The position numbers were made by a program, and so were the translations under genes. From NCBI GenBank assembly GCA_034008185.1, contig CM067081.1:104045265-104109264 (forward strand): DNA of 64,000 nt. Direction: 5' to 3'. The DNA comes from Gorsachius magnificus. Its lineage: Eukaryota; Chordata; Aves; Pelecaniformes; Ardeidae. The notes under the pieces were generated by a model that saw only the letters and a list, made by a program, of their open reading frames with translations, was not told the origin of the DNA and ran no database searches. This document shows, piece after piece, positions 1 to 63,000 of this stretch. The number at the start of each line of letters is the position of its first letter. The first letter of the stretch is position 1.

Positions 1-2909
1 TGAAGGGTTGCCATCTTTTTGCAATAGAAGATAAAGTATCTTATGTGCTGAGTAGAGTTCAAAGTGATATGAAATAGACTTTATTGCAGATGATTGCAGG
101 GAAAATTTTGAAATATCCTAACATCCCGAAGCGAAATGCATTATGTGTGCTATCTCTAGCATTTAAAAAAAATGTTGCTTCTCTGGGCAGTGCCATTGTG
201 CTTGTTCATATGCAAAGCCAGGGAAAAAGCTGTCCCTGGGAACTTCTGATGGGAATACACAAGACCTGCGAGGGTAGCTCTTCACACACAGCTATTCACC
301 TGCATTCACCCGACTGTAAAACCAGGGAAAACGAAGTTTGTGCTGGACTCTTAGGCTCGCATTTGTGTCTGACTCTTATCGTCTCCTTTGCATCTCTGTT
401 ATCTCTTGGTGTCCTTGATGCTCTGAAACAGCACAAGCACCAAGGAAAGCACCTTTCTAATTGGCTGTGATCATTTAAATATGCATAGCAAGTTCTGCTT
501 ATTCAGTTCGATGGAGAGTTGCAATGCTGTTTTATTTCATTAGACGATAGGGCTATGACAAGCTGCACAGTGTAAGGAGATCAGGATTACATGTCCTACT
601 GTTAACTCAGGATTTCTCCCTTTGGTTCATGTTATAGTGTTTGCCCTGATGTCAGCTTGTGGGAAGTCAGCAGGGCATGACCAAGACAGTTTTGAGTTCA
701 TGTCCTACTTTATGCCCAAACTGCACACAGAGGCATAGTTGTTCTAATGAGATCTTTGGGTTTCTTTGCAATAATTTAGCTAGAATATGAAGATCAGAAA
801 ATCAAGTACCAAGGCTAACTTTTAGTCCCTTTCTTCCTATGCACAAGTACAGACATTAATATAAGGCAGTTTACTTAGGAAAATGAGGTGACCTTATGTT
901 CTTCCATGCAACCCCAAGCCCCAAAACAGAACACCAGTGAGGAGAGAAATAAAAGGCATGGGGAGGTAATATAACCTCCCAGTTGCTGCATGGCAGGATG
1001 GATGAGTAACAAGTTACAGAAGCACAAGATTCAAACAGCCAAGTCTGGCAATGCTGCCAGTACAAACACTGTGGGATGCACCATGCAATCAAGTAAAAGC
1101 GTCGGTGGTCCCAGATAGGGGTGCAAAGTGAGGTGCCCTGAAGCATTTTCAGCAAGTATCTCCAGAATCTCTAGGCCTGGGGGACAGGCAGACTGGGACT
1201 CCAGTGATCAAGAAAAATTTGATCCTGAATGGACATGTCCCCAGTCTAATGTAAAAGCTGGTCTGAAGTCTGTTGGCATTGCTGGGAATCTTTGCATTGA
1301 TTTTGAGGGATTTGGGATCAAGCCTTTATTCTCCTGGTCCATATGGAAGAACTATCTGTTTTAAGACACTTGACACTGAGAACAGCTGTTATTGTCCCCT
1401 CCTGCTTGCCTGACCATTTATAATGTTTTCAATTTGCCCTGATTGTGAGAGCATCATTTTGGGCAGATCCTGACTAGCGTATCAAGAGCGATTCCACATC
1501 TGCAGGATATTAAGATTAGTTGATAAATTCAGATCACATTTGATTGCTAGCAAAAACCTCCAATGCTGATAAGACTGATGCTGTTGTAATTTACTTAGGT
1601 AAATGAAACAGACAAAGAATCAAATCTATTAATTTCCCAAAGGAATTGCATGGGAAAGGAATAAAAAATGGATTAGCTTTGCAGTTCATATAAATGAGTC
1701 CAGTTTCTCATCTGCAGAGCTAGTACTTTTTTTTTAAGGTCCCTTCTTAATTATTCAGGAGCTTTACAAGAAAGGTAAGCACTTCAATTTTACAGCATCC
1801 CTGTGCATTAAATGAAATATGGCCTTTCCCACATCACATATGGGAGCACTGAAGCACAATGCAGGTAAAGGCGAGATTTGTCTAAAACTTCCCAGTGATA
1901 AAGGCTGGCAGGGTGTGTGATCTCAATTTGAGGCTTATTGGGCACACTTTTAAACCAATAAACCCATTCTCAAAAGAAATACAGATGCACAGATGACATC
2001 CAGTAATTTTAGTAATATTTAAGTATCTAAGGGCTGTATTCATCTGCCCTGTCTTAGACAACTAGATGTGTAAGTCCAACTTAAACACCAAAAAAAGACA
2101 CCTCAAAAGGACAGTTCATGTGTCTCTAAGACAGTATGGGAGGTATGGCAGGGGAACAGCCCTAGCCAAATCTTGGTGGGGCCATTTCACACATTTATCC
2201 CAAAAGCCAAGATCCTGGAGGGCGGTAGACACTTGGAGACAGTAGATGCCTGTCTGGTGGGATACCTACAAGATGCTTGGTGGGATTGATTTCCCTGGAA
2301 AGCAGGGCCTGCCTACCCCATGGGGAAGAAAACAATCCTGCAAGCGTCATGAGAAGAGAGATGATGGGGAGCTAGTATGGGCCCCACACGGGCAGCCCTC
2401 TCGCATGCCCCCATACCATGCCACCATGCTGTGCCAACCTTCCGGCTGGGCAGAGACTGACTTGAGCTCCTGCATGGTGCTTTCAGATGACACACCTGGA
2501 GACCCTGAGAGCCTCTGGCAAATCACATGAGGAAACTGTAGAAGACTGAGTACTGCAAAGTGCTTGGTGCTAAGACACACCTGGAGGATGGGACCTGGGC
2601 TGCTTTATCACCTGAGACTTCTTAAAACTCTTCTCTGTGCCACATGCAATCCTTCCTCTGCTGGACCTGTCAAACTCCCCGTTCCTGTAGCTACCCAATG
2701 TAGTTTTCTTCCCAATGCTCACCTGAAAATGCCCTGAAATTAATATCAGCTGCAAAAAAATGGATTTTGTTACCCCTCAGATTTCCATGGAGAGCCCTGT
2801 AGTGGCCTTTTCCGTAACAGCAGCCCAGGGAAACCATTCTCAGCAGAGAAAAGCGGGGATTGGGCACAAAGATATATACTAAAGGAAGTCTTTCTGTTTT
2901 TTCATGCAG
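1..2909 (+). other. GRIK1 intron (5' part outside the window)
   Basis: This AT-rich non-coding DNA precedes the first visible GRIK1 exon and ends in a pyrimidine-rich tract followed by the acceptor CAG. Apart from a MIR-like relic around 1795-1915 I see no repeat, RNA gene or exon. Open frames here are short, lack homology I recognise, and occur on both strands, as expected by chance. Confidence 0.8.
1795..1915 (+). repeat. MIR-like SINE relic, 3' portion (tentative)
   Basis: The segment contains, in order, short blocks resembling the 3' half of MIR: ATCCCTGTG, a GGGAGCACTGAAGCACA block (compare the family's GGAAACTGAGGCACA), a stretch like the 'aagtgacttgcccaaggtc' region, and GGCTGGCAGGG. 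Matches are interrupted and heavily diverged, as expected for an amniote-age relic. This is recognised by eye only. Confidence 0.4.
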
Positions 2910-52338
<49,429 letters not shown>

Positions 52339-52660
52339 GCAAGAGAGACCCCTTTGAGGAAATATCAGGAACAAAAAACAAAACAAAAACATTGCTGCCT
52401 ACAAGTTGATTGTGGTGGGATTTCTGAAATATAGACATTTACCTTGTTCTTCAGAAATTCTCTGTGGTTTCTTTTTTTAATCTAGAGGTACAACAGTTTA
52501 AATGCTCACATAGACTGATGTACTACTAATCATCTGGGAAGTGTCTCACTATTTCTTTTGGGATGGATTTGTATGCCTACCTGTTTTGCATCTCTCTTCC
52601 TCTCCCCATGCATCGCTGTATGTGCTTTCTAAATAAATAAATAAACAAGAGGCAGGGTTC
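52339..52660 (+). other. GRIK1: GRIK1 3' UTR, proximal (inferred)
   Basis: This is AT-rich sequence between the b-type stop codon and the first AATAAA cluster. The extent is inferred from the signal; longer 3' UTRs using later sites are possible. Confidence 0.6.
52632..52645 (+). terminator. Polyadenylation signal cluster
   Basis: Three overlapping AATAAA hexamers (starting at 52632, 52636 and 52640) lie about 295 bp after the b-type stop. A T-rich and GT-containing stretch follows within 30-60 bases, which suits cleavage near 52660. Confidence 0.65.
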
Positions 52661-52770
52661 TTTTTTCCAATAATGTGGGAGTGGAACTTTTTTTCCTATT
52701 GAAGAGAAGATTGCGGTTCTGCTGAGCACAGCTCTTTAGAAACCAGGAGCCAGACAAAGTAAAAAGTCAT

Positions 52771-52811
52771 ACAATTAACTCATAAGCAATGACAATTAAC
52801 TCATAAACAAT
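52771..52811 (+). repeat. Short tandem duplication downstream of the GRIK1 poly(A) signal
   Basis: CAATTAACTCATAA(G/A)CAATG appears twice, about 21 bp apart, differing at one base. Confidence 0.8.
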
Positions 52812-54074
52812 GCAAAAATGTCTTAAATACAAAGGTATCCCACAATCAGTTATTTTAACTTCCTCTGATATTGTAAGGAACACTCTTCAGGTTCTTTTCT
52901 GTGAGAAACTTGTTTTTCCTTATCTTTTCTCTTTTTCATTTCTTTTGAAACATGCTTATTAGGTAATGCCATGGCTCCAGGTGCTAGATGTTCAAAAAGA
53001 AAAACCAAAATCACAAAGATAATGATCAGTGAACAGGGGAAGGCAACACTGACAACACCACACTACCGCACCCTCCAGCTTCTGACACCAATAAAACAAC
53101 TCCTGACTTCAAAATGAAAATCCCTTAGAAATTAGAGCCAAGAATATTCAATTTATAACAAATCTTGACTGCAAAGATAACAACATCTGACAGGAACACA
53201 GCCAATGCTCTGGAATTGAAACCTTTTCTTGCAACTGCTCATGGCACCAGCAAAGTGAACAGTGAAGGAGGAATTAAGTCTTTGTGAAGAAACCTTGGTC
53301 TGAGGAACAGTGATGCATTGTAACAGCAGATGTCTCCCTCCCTCCCTCCCCCCCTAAAAAAATGTTCCTTTATATTGCAGTGAGGTGAAGCACATTTATA
53401 TTTATTGCTATGTTGTCTCTGTGATTAATTCTGTTGTTCCTGGGGCTTTTATTGGCGCCAGCTGGTTAGCTCTGAGGATGCCTGTGAAAGGGAATGGGTG
53501 AAATGCAGGCACATCCACATTTCAAGAGACAAGGGTGGGTGTGGGAGATGGGTGTCCCTTATGCCCAGTGGCTGGGAGCTGTACACCTGCCTTCCTACAA
53601 TGGATTATATATATAAACCTGGTCTGCCCAAGGCAATCCCACTGCTACGACCACCCTTAATGCTAAGACAAGGCTGGGAAAAGGGAACCAGAGGACTGGA
53701 GCCACCGACTGCTTTTCTGCACAGCACATGGAGCTGGGTGAGCCCGTGTCGTATCAACAGCATTTGCTTCAGCTGGTCATGTTGATTACCCGGGTGCTTC
53801 AGTGAAGTGTGGAATTTTATTGTCCTTCTTATATCCCCCCAGAGAACTTACTGCTTACCATTGATTACTTTTGCCTTGTATCCATGGCCATTTCCTCTGC
53901 AAAAGGAGAAAGTAATGTGAAAGCCTTTGAGTGGAGGAATCTCTCCTCCACCTTCACCTCACACCACCACTCCCTGCAGTCCCCTGTGAGCTTTTACGCT
54001 GTGCTGCATGGCAAGGTCAATCTGCAATGAATCGTATTGCTTACAAAAGCCCTGCTTAATACATTTCAGCATTA

Positions 54075-54960
54075 TTATAGACTAGAAGACACCTCCGTTG
54101 ATTTAGCCTTTCCACAGGGGTCAAGTTTTCTAAACCTCTCACCACTACCACCGCTTTCCCCAAGGCTTCTGTAATTACTCCATGTTCTTCTCAAAACACG
54201 ATGCCCAAAACTAGATCTGCTCTTCCACCCATGGTGAGTTGGGCGGAAAGACATCGTCTTGTGTCTCAAAGGCCATACTGCTGCTCACACACCTCGTGGG
54301 GAGATCTCTTTGCCTGAATGGGGTAAGGTGGGTGGCTCCTCTGTGATACAGGCAATGATAATTTCAGCCTAAGTTTAGGGCCTTGACTACATGGAATTGC
54401 ACATTTTTGTGGTGTGGTGGCATTGTCTGGTTGTTTTTTTTTCCCCAGACTATTTCTCTGGTTTGTCAGATCAGTTTGTCCCCAGCCATGCTGGTTGCCT
54501 GAACCAGCTTGATGGTACCTGCAAATTTAGCAAACATACTCACTAAAAAACATCCATAAGAGAGACCCAGGTGGTGGACAGACCCCTGTAGATCCCCCCA
54601 ATTTTGGCAGTGAAGATCGGAGCTTTAAGAGGACTGTGAATAGCACTTTCTGCTACCGTACCGTATATGTCATCTGGCCTATTGCCCTACTTGTTTATGA
54701 AAATGGCATGCAGGACAGGATCAAAGGGACCTGTTAAGCTGGTAAAGAAGGAAATTCATCAGAGTAACAAGACCTGATTTTGACAGATTCATAATAACTC
54801 TTGCTCATTTCCTACCAATTACTTACAAAATAGTTATTTCATGCAAGTATTTGCTGGGCAACTGAAGCTAAGCTGGCCAGCCCCAAACTCCCCGGATTCT
54901 TTGTTTCCCTTCCTTTGAAGATAGGAATTATTATTGCTGTTTTCCAGCTTCTCTTCTGGA
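54075..54960 (-). mobile_element. Ancient CR1/L3-type LINE relic, minus orientation, fragmented
   Basis: On the minus strand, bases near 54505-54535 read AAATTTGCAGGTACCATCAAG, a decayed form of the reverse-transcriptase KFADDTKL box. Farther along, 54090-54220 gives TTTTGGGCATCGTGTTTTGAG and a block ending TTTAGAAAACTTGACC, GAAAGGCTAAA, which follow the CR1/L3 consensus around 'FWAPCF..RTW..' and 'GLENMTYEERL'. Frames are broken throughout. The limits are approximate and the intervening bases are not clearly alignable by eye. Confidence 0.6.
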
Positions 54961-56081
54961 CTGAGTCTATCCTCCAGGAGTTCCTCTCAGGAGGTTCAGA
55001 GCAGTCAGTCTCTGGGAAAGGAAGGAGAAGTGCCTACAGTAGGAAGCTCTGAAATCAGTGCTTGCTTTGGGAAGTTCAGTCTGCTACATACTGCAGTGAC
55101 ACATTGGGCTAATAAGCAATAATTAAGAAAACCAGCCCCTGGCCGTGAGAGCTCATAGAGGATCTTATAAAAAGGTGCTTTCATACTTCCAAAGGCAGTT
55201 TCATTTATTTATGTCGTCATCAAGTTACAAACGGGCCATTCAGACCACCAGCATCGTTTTAATACCATGACTGAAAAGCGGGTTATTATTTTTCAGTCTG
55301 TGTAACTCTATTGCTCTGCCATCCACAGCCTTCAGCGAAGATATTTTTAAATAAGTAAGTTCGAAGTGATAAAAAATTTATGATCAAGCCTTTTCTTTTT
55401 TTTTTTTTTTAAAGGAACACTCTTCTGTGGTTTAGACCTTGAGGTTAAAGAATTCCAAGTTTAGTTTTTAAAAAATCTACCGATGTTCTCCTGAAACTAA
55501 GAGACAGTACTTTGTTTGGTTACTTTCTACATTTCAACTTTCCTATCAGTATTAGTGGTCTGCCACTTCTAAAAAGGTGCTGGGAAAAAATGAAGCACTC
55601 TTTGCTGTCTGGGAAGAAATATGTGGAAGCAGGAAAAAAAAAAATAAAGCATATTTGGTTCTTTGATTTCTTGATTTCTAAAAAGCAGCTTGAAAGAGTC
55701 ACAGAATATCAGGCAGTTTCTGTGTTAAACTCGGATGGCAGCATCACACACTGCACTTGCTGCAAAGGAGCTAACTGACCCGCTATGACTTCATGAAGCA
55801 GCAGATCATGATGTGTGGTTTTGCCCTTCCCTGCCAGCTCCAAGAATGCAGTTTGGTAACTGGTTATAAAATCTCCGCCATATACATCCCCAATGTAATT
55901 TTTCCCCAAAGACTGGGTGGATTTGAGGTGTGAACTACCCCATAAAACATGGGTTCCCTAAAATCTCCAAGCAGCCACAGACCACCAGCCTAAGCCATTG
56001 CTCTGCTTTCTCCCCTGACATTTTTAGTGATCCAGAGACAGGTTACTCTATCAGTCTGGCCTGTACCCCCCAGGGAAGATT

Positions 56082-56290
56082 TTCTTTGTCAGCCATATAT
56101 ATATATATATATGTATATTTTTATATCTATCTGTATATATATACATATATATATATATGTATATTTTTATATATATCTGTATATATATACATATAATGTG
56201 TATATTCACATATATGTATATATATTTTTTTTCTTTGTCAGTCACTACATATATATATACACACACATATATATACACACACACATAAAA
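56082..56290 (+). repeat. AT-rich microsatellite with internal duplications
   Basis: Long (TA)n runs alternate with GTATATTTTTATAT blocks and end in (CA)n/(TA)n. A 36-bp unit beginning GTATATTTTTATAT recurs at 56113 and 56159 (46-bp offset). The non-repeat tag TTTCTTTGTCAG occurs at both ends, at about 56081 and 56230. The sequence is strongly self-complementary, so hairpins or cruciforms are possible. Confidence 0.9.
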
Positions 56291-59200
56291 ATATGTATAA
56301 AATCAGCAGTATGGCAACACTTTGGTGGCCTGTGCCTCTCATGCTAATCGTCCCACTTTTAAGAAATCACAGAAAGGACTAAAATGACCCTGTGAAGGAG
56401 TTCAAAGGACTCCCAGTGCTTGCTTCCTCCTCAGGTCAGCAGTCACCCGCTGCCCCTCGGGGACCATTTCCCGGGCTCCCTGGGTGTCCCCATGCCCCCC
56501 TGGTGCTGGCTACCAGCACAGCTTGGAGCACCCGCAGACCTGTGGGGATCTTAAGAACATCGTGTCTCCCACCTTGATTCAACAAAGTATTTTATATTTC
56601 AGCTAACTAAAATCGTAGCTAAGGAAAACACTTAGGGATGCATTTAAATCCCACTGGTATTTAAGGGTTCAGCCAAGTGCGGTCCTGACTCTGAGCTGTG
56701 ACCTTTTCTACCCTTCTCCAAATGTGCTCACATTGCCAGCTGGGCTGCTCGGACAGGTCCCAGCTCCACGCCCCTGTACATGTACAGTCCACTGTGTCTG
56801 CTATAGTCACAGCCATGCTAGACTTCAGGTTTTCTGTATGTAGACGTGTTTAAAGCAAAACCAAACCCTTTTCTAAAGCACCTTCCCTCCTGCAAACCAA
56901 GCTGGGTCACTAGAAATGTTTTCCTTAGCTTCAGATGCTATTTGTAAATTCAGTCCATGACTGAGAAAGCTAATGTGTCTTGAGGGAGGAGGGACAAGCA
57001 CAGGGCAATCTTATGTATTGATGTAGTAGCAGATATGATTACTGTGACCTTTTCACCGTATCCCAACAAATATTATTTTCCTGCCTTTTTTCCTGTGTGG
57101 CAGCATGCAGTAGCAGAGAAGCCTGATTAGAGAATACCCATTAGGAAAGCCGATGTCCTCATTAGATCTCTATCTTGGCAGCAGCAGGCATGCATCCTCA
57201 TTGTTTGTAGAAGAAAAATACAATATTGATGGATGCCGTTGAAAGGCTTTAATGTGTTTCATTCCAGAAATGGCCTTGTTTTAGGCCAGGTGATCTTTCC
57301 CGTACAGCTATCTGCCACCAGTCTGCGGCCTTAGCAAGGATTATTTAACATCCCTTAACCTTCTTGAGAAAGTGGGAAGACAAGCTCTGTGAAAAAGAAG
57401 GAATATGGGAAATACAGAAGCGACTGTTTAAGCTGTGTGCTCAGGGCCCAGCCCAACAGTGTGATTGATCAGCTACTGCAGAGCAAGCTAGGCTCAGCTT
57501 ACTGCGTTTCAGGGCCTTTGTCAGAGGACTGCATCTCGTGGGTCTGCTGTGAACCTGTAATCCCGTGGGGCACATATTGACTGCTGAGCTTGTCCCTTAA
57601 TTACTCTCTGTCAAGCTTGTGGGAGACAGGATTTCTCGGTGATCAGAACTGCCACTATTTAGAGATACATCACTTAGAGGTGTCAAACGACCACAGTTTT
57701 ATTTTAGCCCCATCGATTGATAAAGATGCCTGCTGAAGAATTCTGACTCAAGCCATGTTCCTGTTTGCCTCTCGTCACTTCCCCAAATCCAAACTCCGTT
57801 GTCGTTAGTGCAAACATTACACAGCTATCAGCATTAAGGCATGAAGCTCTCCCTTGCATTTCTAGATTTTGATAGCAGTAGCACAGGCCAGGAGATGAGA
57901 CCCACACTCAGCCAACACATCTATGGTGCGTATGTATGGCCCGGACCCATGGGCAGGCTCAGAGCAGCCTCCCACAAGCTGAGGCCTGGGGGGAGGCTGG
58001 ATTTCCAGCCTGACTCTGAATAATAGGAAAACAACAGATATCCTCAGCAAGGATTAAACATCCTTAGTCCTCTCCTTGCCTCTCCGTGGAGAAGCAATGG
58101 TTCCCTGGGTAAGAGAGGCTCTGTCAGTGCAGCCCACAGTTGCAGGGCTCCCTGTGGCAGCTGTGCGCCAGGAGCATGTGGGCAATCCTGCTCGGGGAAG
58201 ATGGATAAAACTCCTCACACCGATCATGCCCCCAGGTCATTTAAAGGCTGCTTGCAACAGCACCTTCAGTGCTGCAGAGGCCAACAAATACATCCCAATG
58301 AGACTGAAAAAGGAGGAAAAAGTCTGGAACCAGCCAGTAGAGCCATATGCTTCCTATCACAGCTGAGAGCACTGACACCAGCCCAGCAGGAGCACGCAGT
58401 TGCTAGCCACCCAACGCCGTGGTTATCCTAATGAATCACAATTACAGAAGCACCTGAACCAGATAATGCTGCACTCATCTGCTCCGAAATGCATAAAAGC
58501 GTGCAGCAGCCCATAACACTTCTCAACTCCCCAGGGGTTTCAGCTAAGGTGCTGTTTAGAAGCTGCTAGGTTTTTTGCTTCAGGCAGACCTGCTTTGCAT
58601 GATGCGGTGCACATCTTTAGCCAAGGCTTTCAAAAGCAAAGGGCAGCTTGGATACATTTCCCAGGAGTTGGGTTCCCACAAAGCCTGGAGCTCTCCCTCC
58701 CTTAGCATAGCGAAGGCTCTCCACAGGGATGGCACCCAGAAACCTTACCCGCTTTGGGGAAATGCAATCAGCAAACTGGCTTTATACAAACTACAGCTGG
58801 AAAGTAAGTGACTGCTGGTGTCCCTTCTGGTTCCCCCAATCTGAACCCCAAGTGGGCAACATGTTCACCACCAGGCAAGCGTGGCCAGCTGCCAAGCTCC
58901 CCCTTCCCACCCCCAATTGCTGTGCTGTTGGGATTTGGGGAAAGCTGTATGTCTGCAATCCACTTTTCCTTCCCCAAGCAATCCCCTGACTCCTTCCTTC
59001 TTAGAAGCAAGGACAGGGCTGGCCTTGCCCACATGGACTCCCCCAGTCTACAACCATCCTGCTTCAGTGCACAGTGTGTTTCCCCCCACCCCCACCAAAA
59101 GGCAGATCTTACAGGGCTGTGTGTTGCTAGAGGTGCAGGTTGTACCCCCTTGGGCGTCCTACTAAGCAGACCATCAAGAAGTGTCACCCTTGGGAAAGGT

Positions 59201-59988
59201 CTGAGTGCCGGCTGTCCTGGGGGTGCTCCCAGGCGCTCCAGGGAAGGGCAGACCCTGTGGGCATGGGGGAAGCACTGCGGGGAATCACCAGGGAGGTCTC
59301 ACTCCTTGTGCTGCCTCTCTGTGCAGGCTTGTATATCCTTGGGGAGCAACCTGGTCTGATGGACGGGGGACCAAAATTCGACAGAGAGGGAGAAGGGTAG
59401 GTCTGCTTGTGGTAGTTTCCCATATTTTAGAGCAATGCGGTGCCGGCAGCTGCAGGCACACAACACCTGGGCAGCCAAACGTGGTGGTGGGAGTCTGCTG
59501 TGACAGTCCTGCATCTGTAGCACCTCCACCCACAAGTGCATTTGAGCATCTGTTACAGAAATGGGGATTTTGTTATTAATAGCCCCAGAACACACAGCAG
59601 GGAGGACTCTTTACCTTGAAAACTGCAAGGAGAATTACAGGCATGGGTAAAGTGCTAAATGCTAGGATGCTACTGAGCTTTGTGGAGGGATAGGGTAAGG
59701 AACAATCACAAGGTTACTGGGTCCGCACTACCCCCGACATCCAAAGGAGCTCCAGCCTGGTGAGTCATCATTCAGAGTAGTACTTGGTTCAAATAACCCA
59801 ATTACTCATCAGCTGACCCATTTTATCTCCTGTGGGTTCTGCCCACAACTGACATCAGACTCTGCTAGTTATGAAATATATAGTAAAAGAGACATTGTAA
59901 AAGGCCTAGATTTTTTTTTCCCTCTCCCAGCATTGGGTTTTCTACAAAGCAACAGCATGCAAAGCTGCCACATCTGGGGTTTTTTTTT

Positions 59989-60000
59989 GGGGGGGGGGGG
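59989..60000 (+). repeat. Poly-G run next to poly-T
   Basis: A 12-base G run directly follows a T run, and is followed by TGGTGTTGTGG. It is a low-complexity stretch, prone to sequencing and length errors. Confidence 0.8.
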
Positions 60001-63000
60001 TGGTGTTGTGGTTTTGATGCTTAGTTTTCTGCTGAAGAGAACATTCCTGCAGCAAAAGTATTCCATGGTTTCTGAAAATTGTGAGAAAAACCAACCCTGC
60101 TGCAAAAGTGTTAGGATGTTTTCAAGTGATTTCTAGGGATATCCTAAGAACAAGTACAGATTTCCATCCCCGAGCTGCCTACCATCTTTTCAGGGAAACG
60201 ACAATGTTAAGGAAATATTCTGATCTCAAAAACCAGTGAGGCAGGACCAGATGAGAACACTGTGGATGATGTTTCCACCTTGTGACAGGGTGTAGAAAAC
60301 CAGCACAACTAGAGGGAAAAAAGCCGTGTACGGGGAGATTTGTTCGTGTTTGTTGCAGGATGGCAATGGAGATGATAAAGATTTGCAAAGCTTTGCTCTG
60401 GCAAGCTGGTTGTGAGCTCCTTACTTCCCAATCAGTGACAGTGGAAAATTTTTAATGATTTATCCACAGATGGAGTTGAAATTTCTCCCCACAGGCTTTT
60501 ACTCATGCACGCAGAACCATGCTGCTGAAAATACTGGCTAGAGAAACTGTTCTGAGCCATGTCCAGAGTGCTTTAGTCGTATCAGTCTCCCTGTCTGTGG
60601 AGGGGAAAGGATGTCTTGGTTTCAGCGCGAGTCAGCCACGGAAGGCTATCTAGCAAAAGTCCCTGTTTGTAAATCAAGTATGAGCTGTGTTGTTTAAAGA
60701 ATTTAGAAGTCCAAAGACACAGTTGGCTCCTAGCAGAATATTCAAAAGCAGCTGCTTAAATGAAGGTTGTTGTGGGGTTTTTGTATCCCAAAATGACACC
60801 TCTGAGTGTGATTTAACTTCATGCTAATTACTTACCTATCGTGTCTCTGGAAAGGGAGAAACATGAGAAATCACATTTAATGCTGCCTGTTAAATGCATC
60901 CCTAATACATCCTCTATGAAGTTGGGTTTTTTTTCCTGTTCCGTATTCCCTGTTTTCATTTTTAATCACCTTTATTCTGTAGAAAAAGGGAACTTGGTAT
61001 AAACACAGGTATCCCCAAAAGCTTTCAGTTCAGGTTTCTACAAAATATTAATATTTACCTTTCCTTTAGGAATTACCCAATTTTCAGGTTTTATGCAGAT
61101 GTCCTTAGAGCAGTAGAGTGCTGAACTCTCACCTGGCGCTTGGAAAGAGATGCAGAAGTGTTTGCAAAAATATTTATAGTATGTTTTCTAAAGCTCCTGC
61201 TTGCCACCTCAAAGCAAAAACCAATTATCCTATCTATACTGAATTAAACCAGCCAACTAATTTAACAGTGCCTGTTAAAGCACATATCATATTTCAACAA
61301 TTCTTTTTTAAATTACAGCTTTTGCAAGTGCCACTAGAGGAGACTACTGTAACCTTTAACATCCAGTGGTAGATTTCCAGCAGGCAGCTCAGAAAATTGT
61401 GGGGAACCCTTTGATCTTTACAGCCACATCCTTCCTTAAAAGCTCTTCTCCCATACCTAATGAAATGATAAAGCCATTTGCTCCTTGTTGTAGCCAGCAC
61501 CGAATCTCCTTTTCTTCAAAGAAAAAAGTATTTTTTGAGAAGGCAAAGCCTTAAATGTCCGGAGAAAGAAAAATGGGTTGCCTAACAAGCAAACAGCAAG
61601 AAATACTGCTACCAAAGTTATCTTAAGCTTCAGTCACCCTTCTGCAGGTCAGCACGTTTACAGTTTCCTAATTGCGAGTGCAGTAGTTTTTCACAGACTA
61701 CCAGCTCTAAATGAAAATGGAGGCTTTACATCTGAAAGAATGATGTCTTTAGCAGTTAATCTCTCTAATCACAAGGTTTCCTAACTGCTAATCTAGCATT
61801 TTGTTATCCAACAGGGATTTACCCATTTCATTCAATCAGATTGCATGTCAGATTAATGGCCTGCTCAGAAGGCAGAGGCTGGGTATCAGTCCCCTACAGG
61901 CCAGGGCAGAGGGATGGGGAGAACATCTGCATCCTACAAATCCTTCCAGAGGATCTCGCACTCAGAGGTGTTGAATAGGCTGCCATTTATTTTTAACAAA
62001 CATTGTGCACACCCATGAATCTGCATCTCCACCAGAACAACAAAATTAAGTGGTTCTGCTTCTTTTGAAAGAGAAAGCACGAGGATCAAGTTTCACATGC
62101 GTTTGACAGATGCTTCTCTTGTCAAAAAGATGTCACTACATGAAGTCCCCAGGAATGACAGCTTGCTTTATTTTTTTTTACTGTCTGAATGAACGCTTGT
62201 TTCCTGCTTCCCCAGCTTCCCTTTCAAAATAAATAGAAAATTACTTATCTTTAAACCCAAGTTCATGATAGCTTAAATAATCTTCCTGTGATGATTCAAT
62301 CAGTCTGAGTATCTCTAAGGGGATGCTCTGAGACTTGAGGAAAGCTTTTCCAGCTACATTTCCCAAGTTATTACCTACCTTTATTCATACAAAAATGTTA
62401 CCCCAGCCAGAGACTGAACCCTGCAAGGTGATCGTTGCTATCCACTGGGCATCTAAGCCATCTACTCATTTCAGTGCATATCTGGAGCTCAATAACTGCA
62501 ATCCATTTAGAAGGCCCTCAGATAGCGCAGTAATATAAAGTCAGATATAAAGCTTTATCTGACTGTTTAAAGACAGCAAACTTGTCCAGTTGTTGATGGC
62601 TAAATTCTCTTTTTCCTGTTTCTGATCTTAACAAAGTACCCACAACTCCACCAACCTGCACAGAGCTTGGCTGTGCACCCCAGAGCGAGCACACTGCTAT
62701 TTTAAGGGTTGAGACTTGCTCACCTATAAAGAAAAGTGAACTGGAAGACAATCCCTGACAGCAGCACTCAGTGACAGCTGGCATTATCAAAACTAAAATT
62801 GTTTTGAATCAATCCTAACTAGCATGACGTATTTGACACTTAATTATCTAAGGGCTAAATTCAGTATATATATATATGTCTTTTTGTTCTTTATTCCTTC
62901 TATTGATTTTAATGAGACCTAATGCCAAGTGAGAGACATTCAACAGGAGGAATATATTAATTATTTATATTTCTTTCAGCTTTATCTCTGCAGGTATTTA

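Noticed and set aside
56027..56347. Tyr/Ile-rich open frames over the microsatellite
   Set aside because: They are translation of TA and CA repeats, not coding sequence.
58808..59359. 183-codon + strand frame in intergenic DNA
   Set aside because: GC-rich low-complexity composition, an overlapping 139-codon frame on the other strand, and no recognisable domain.
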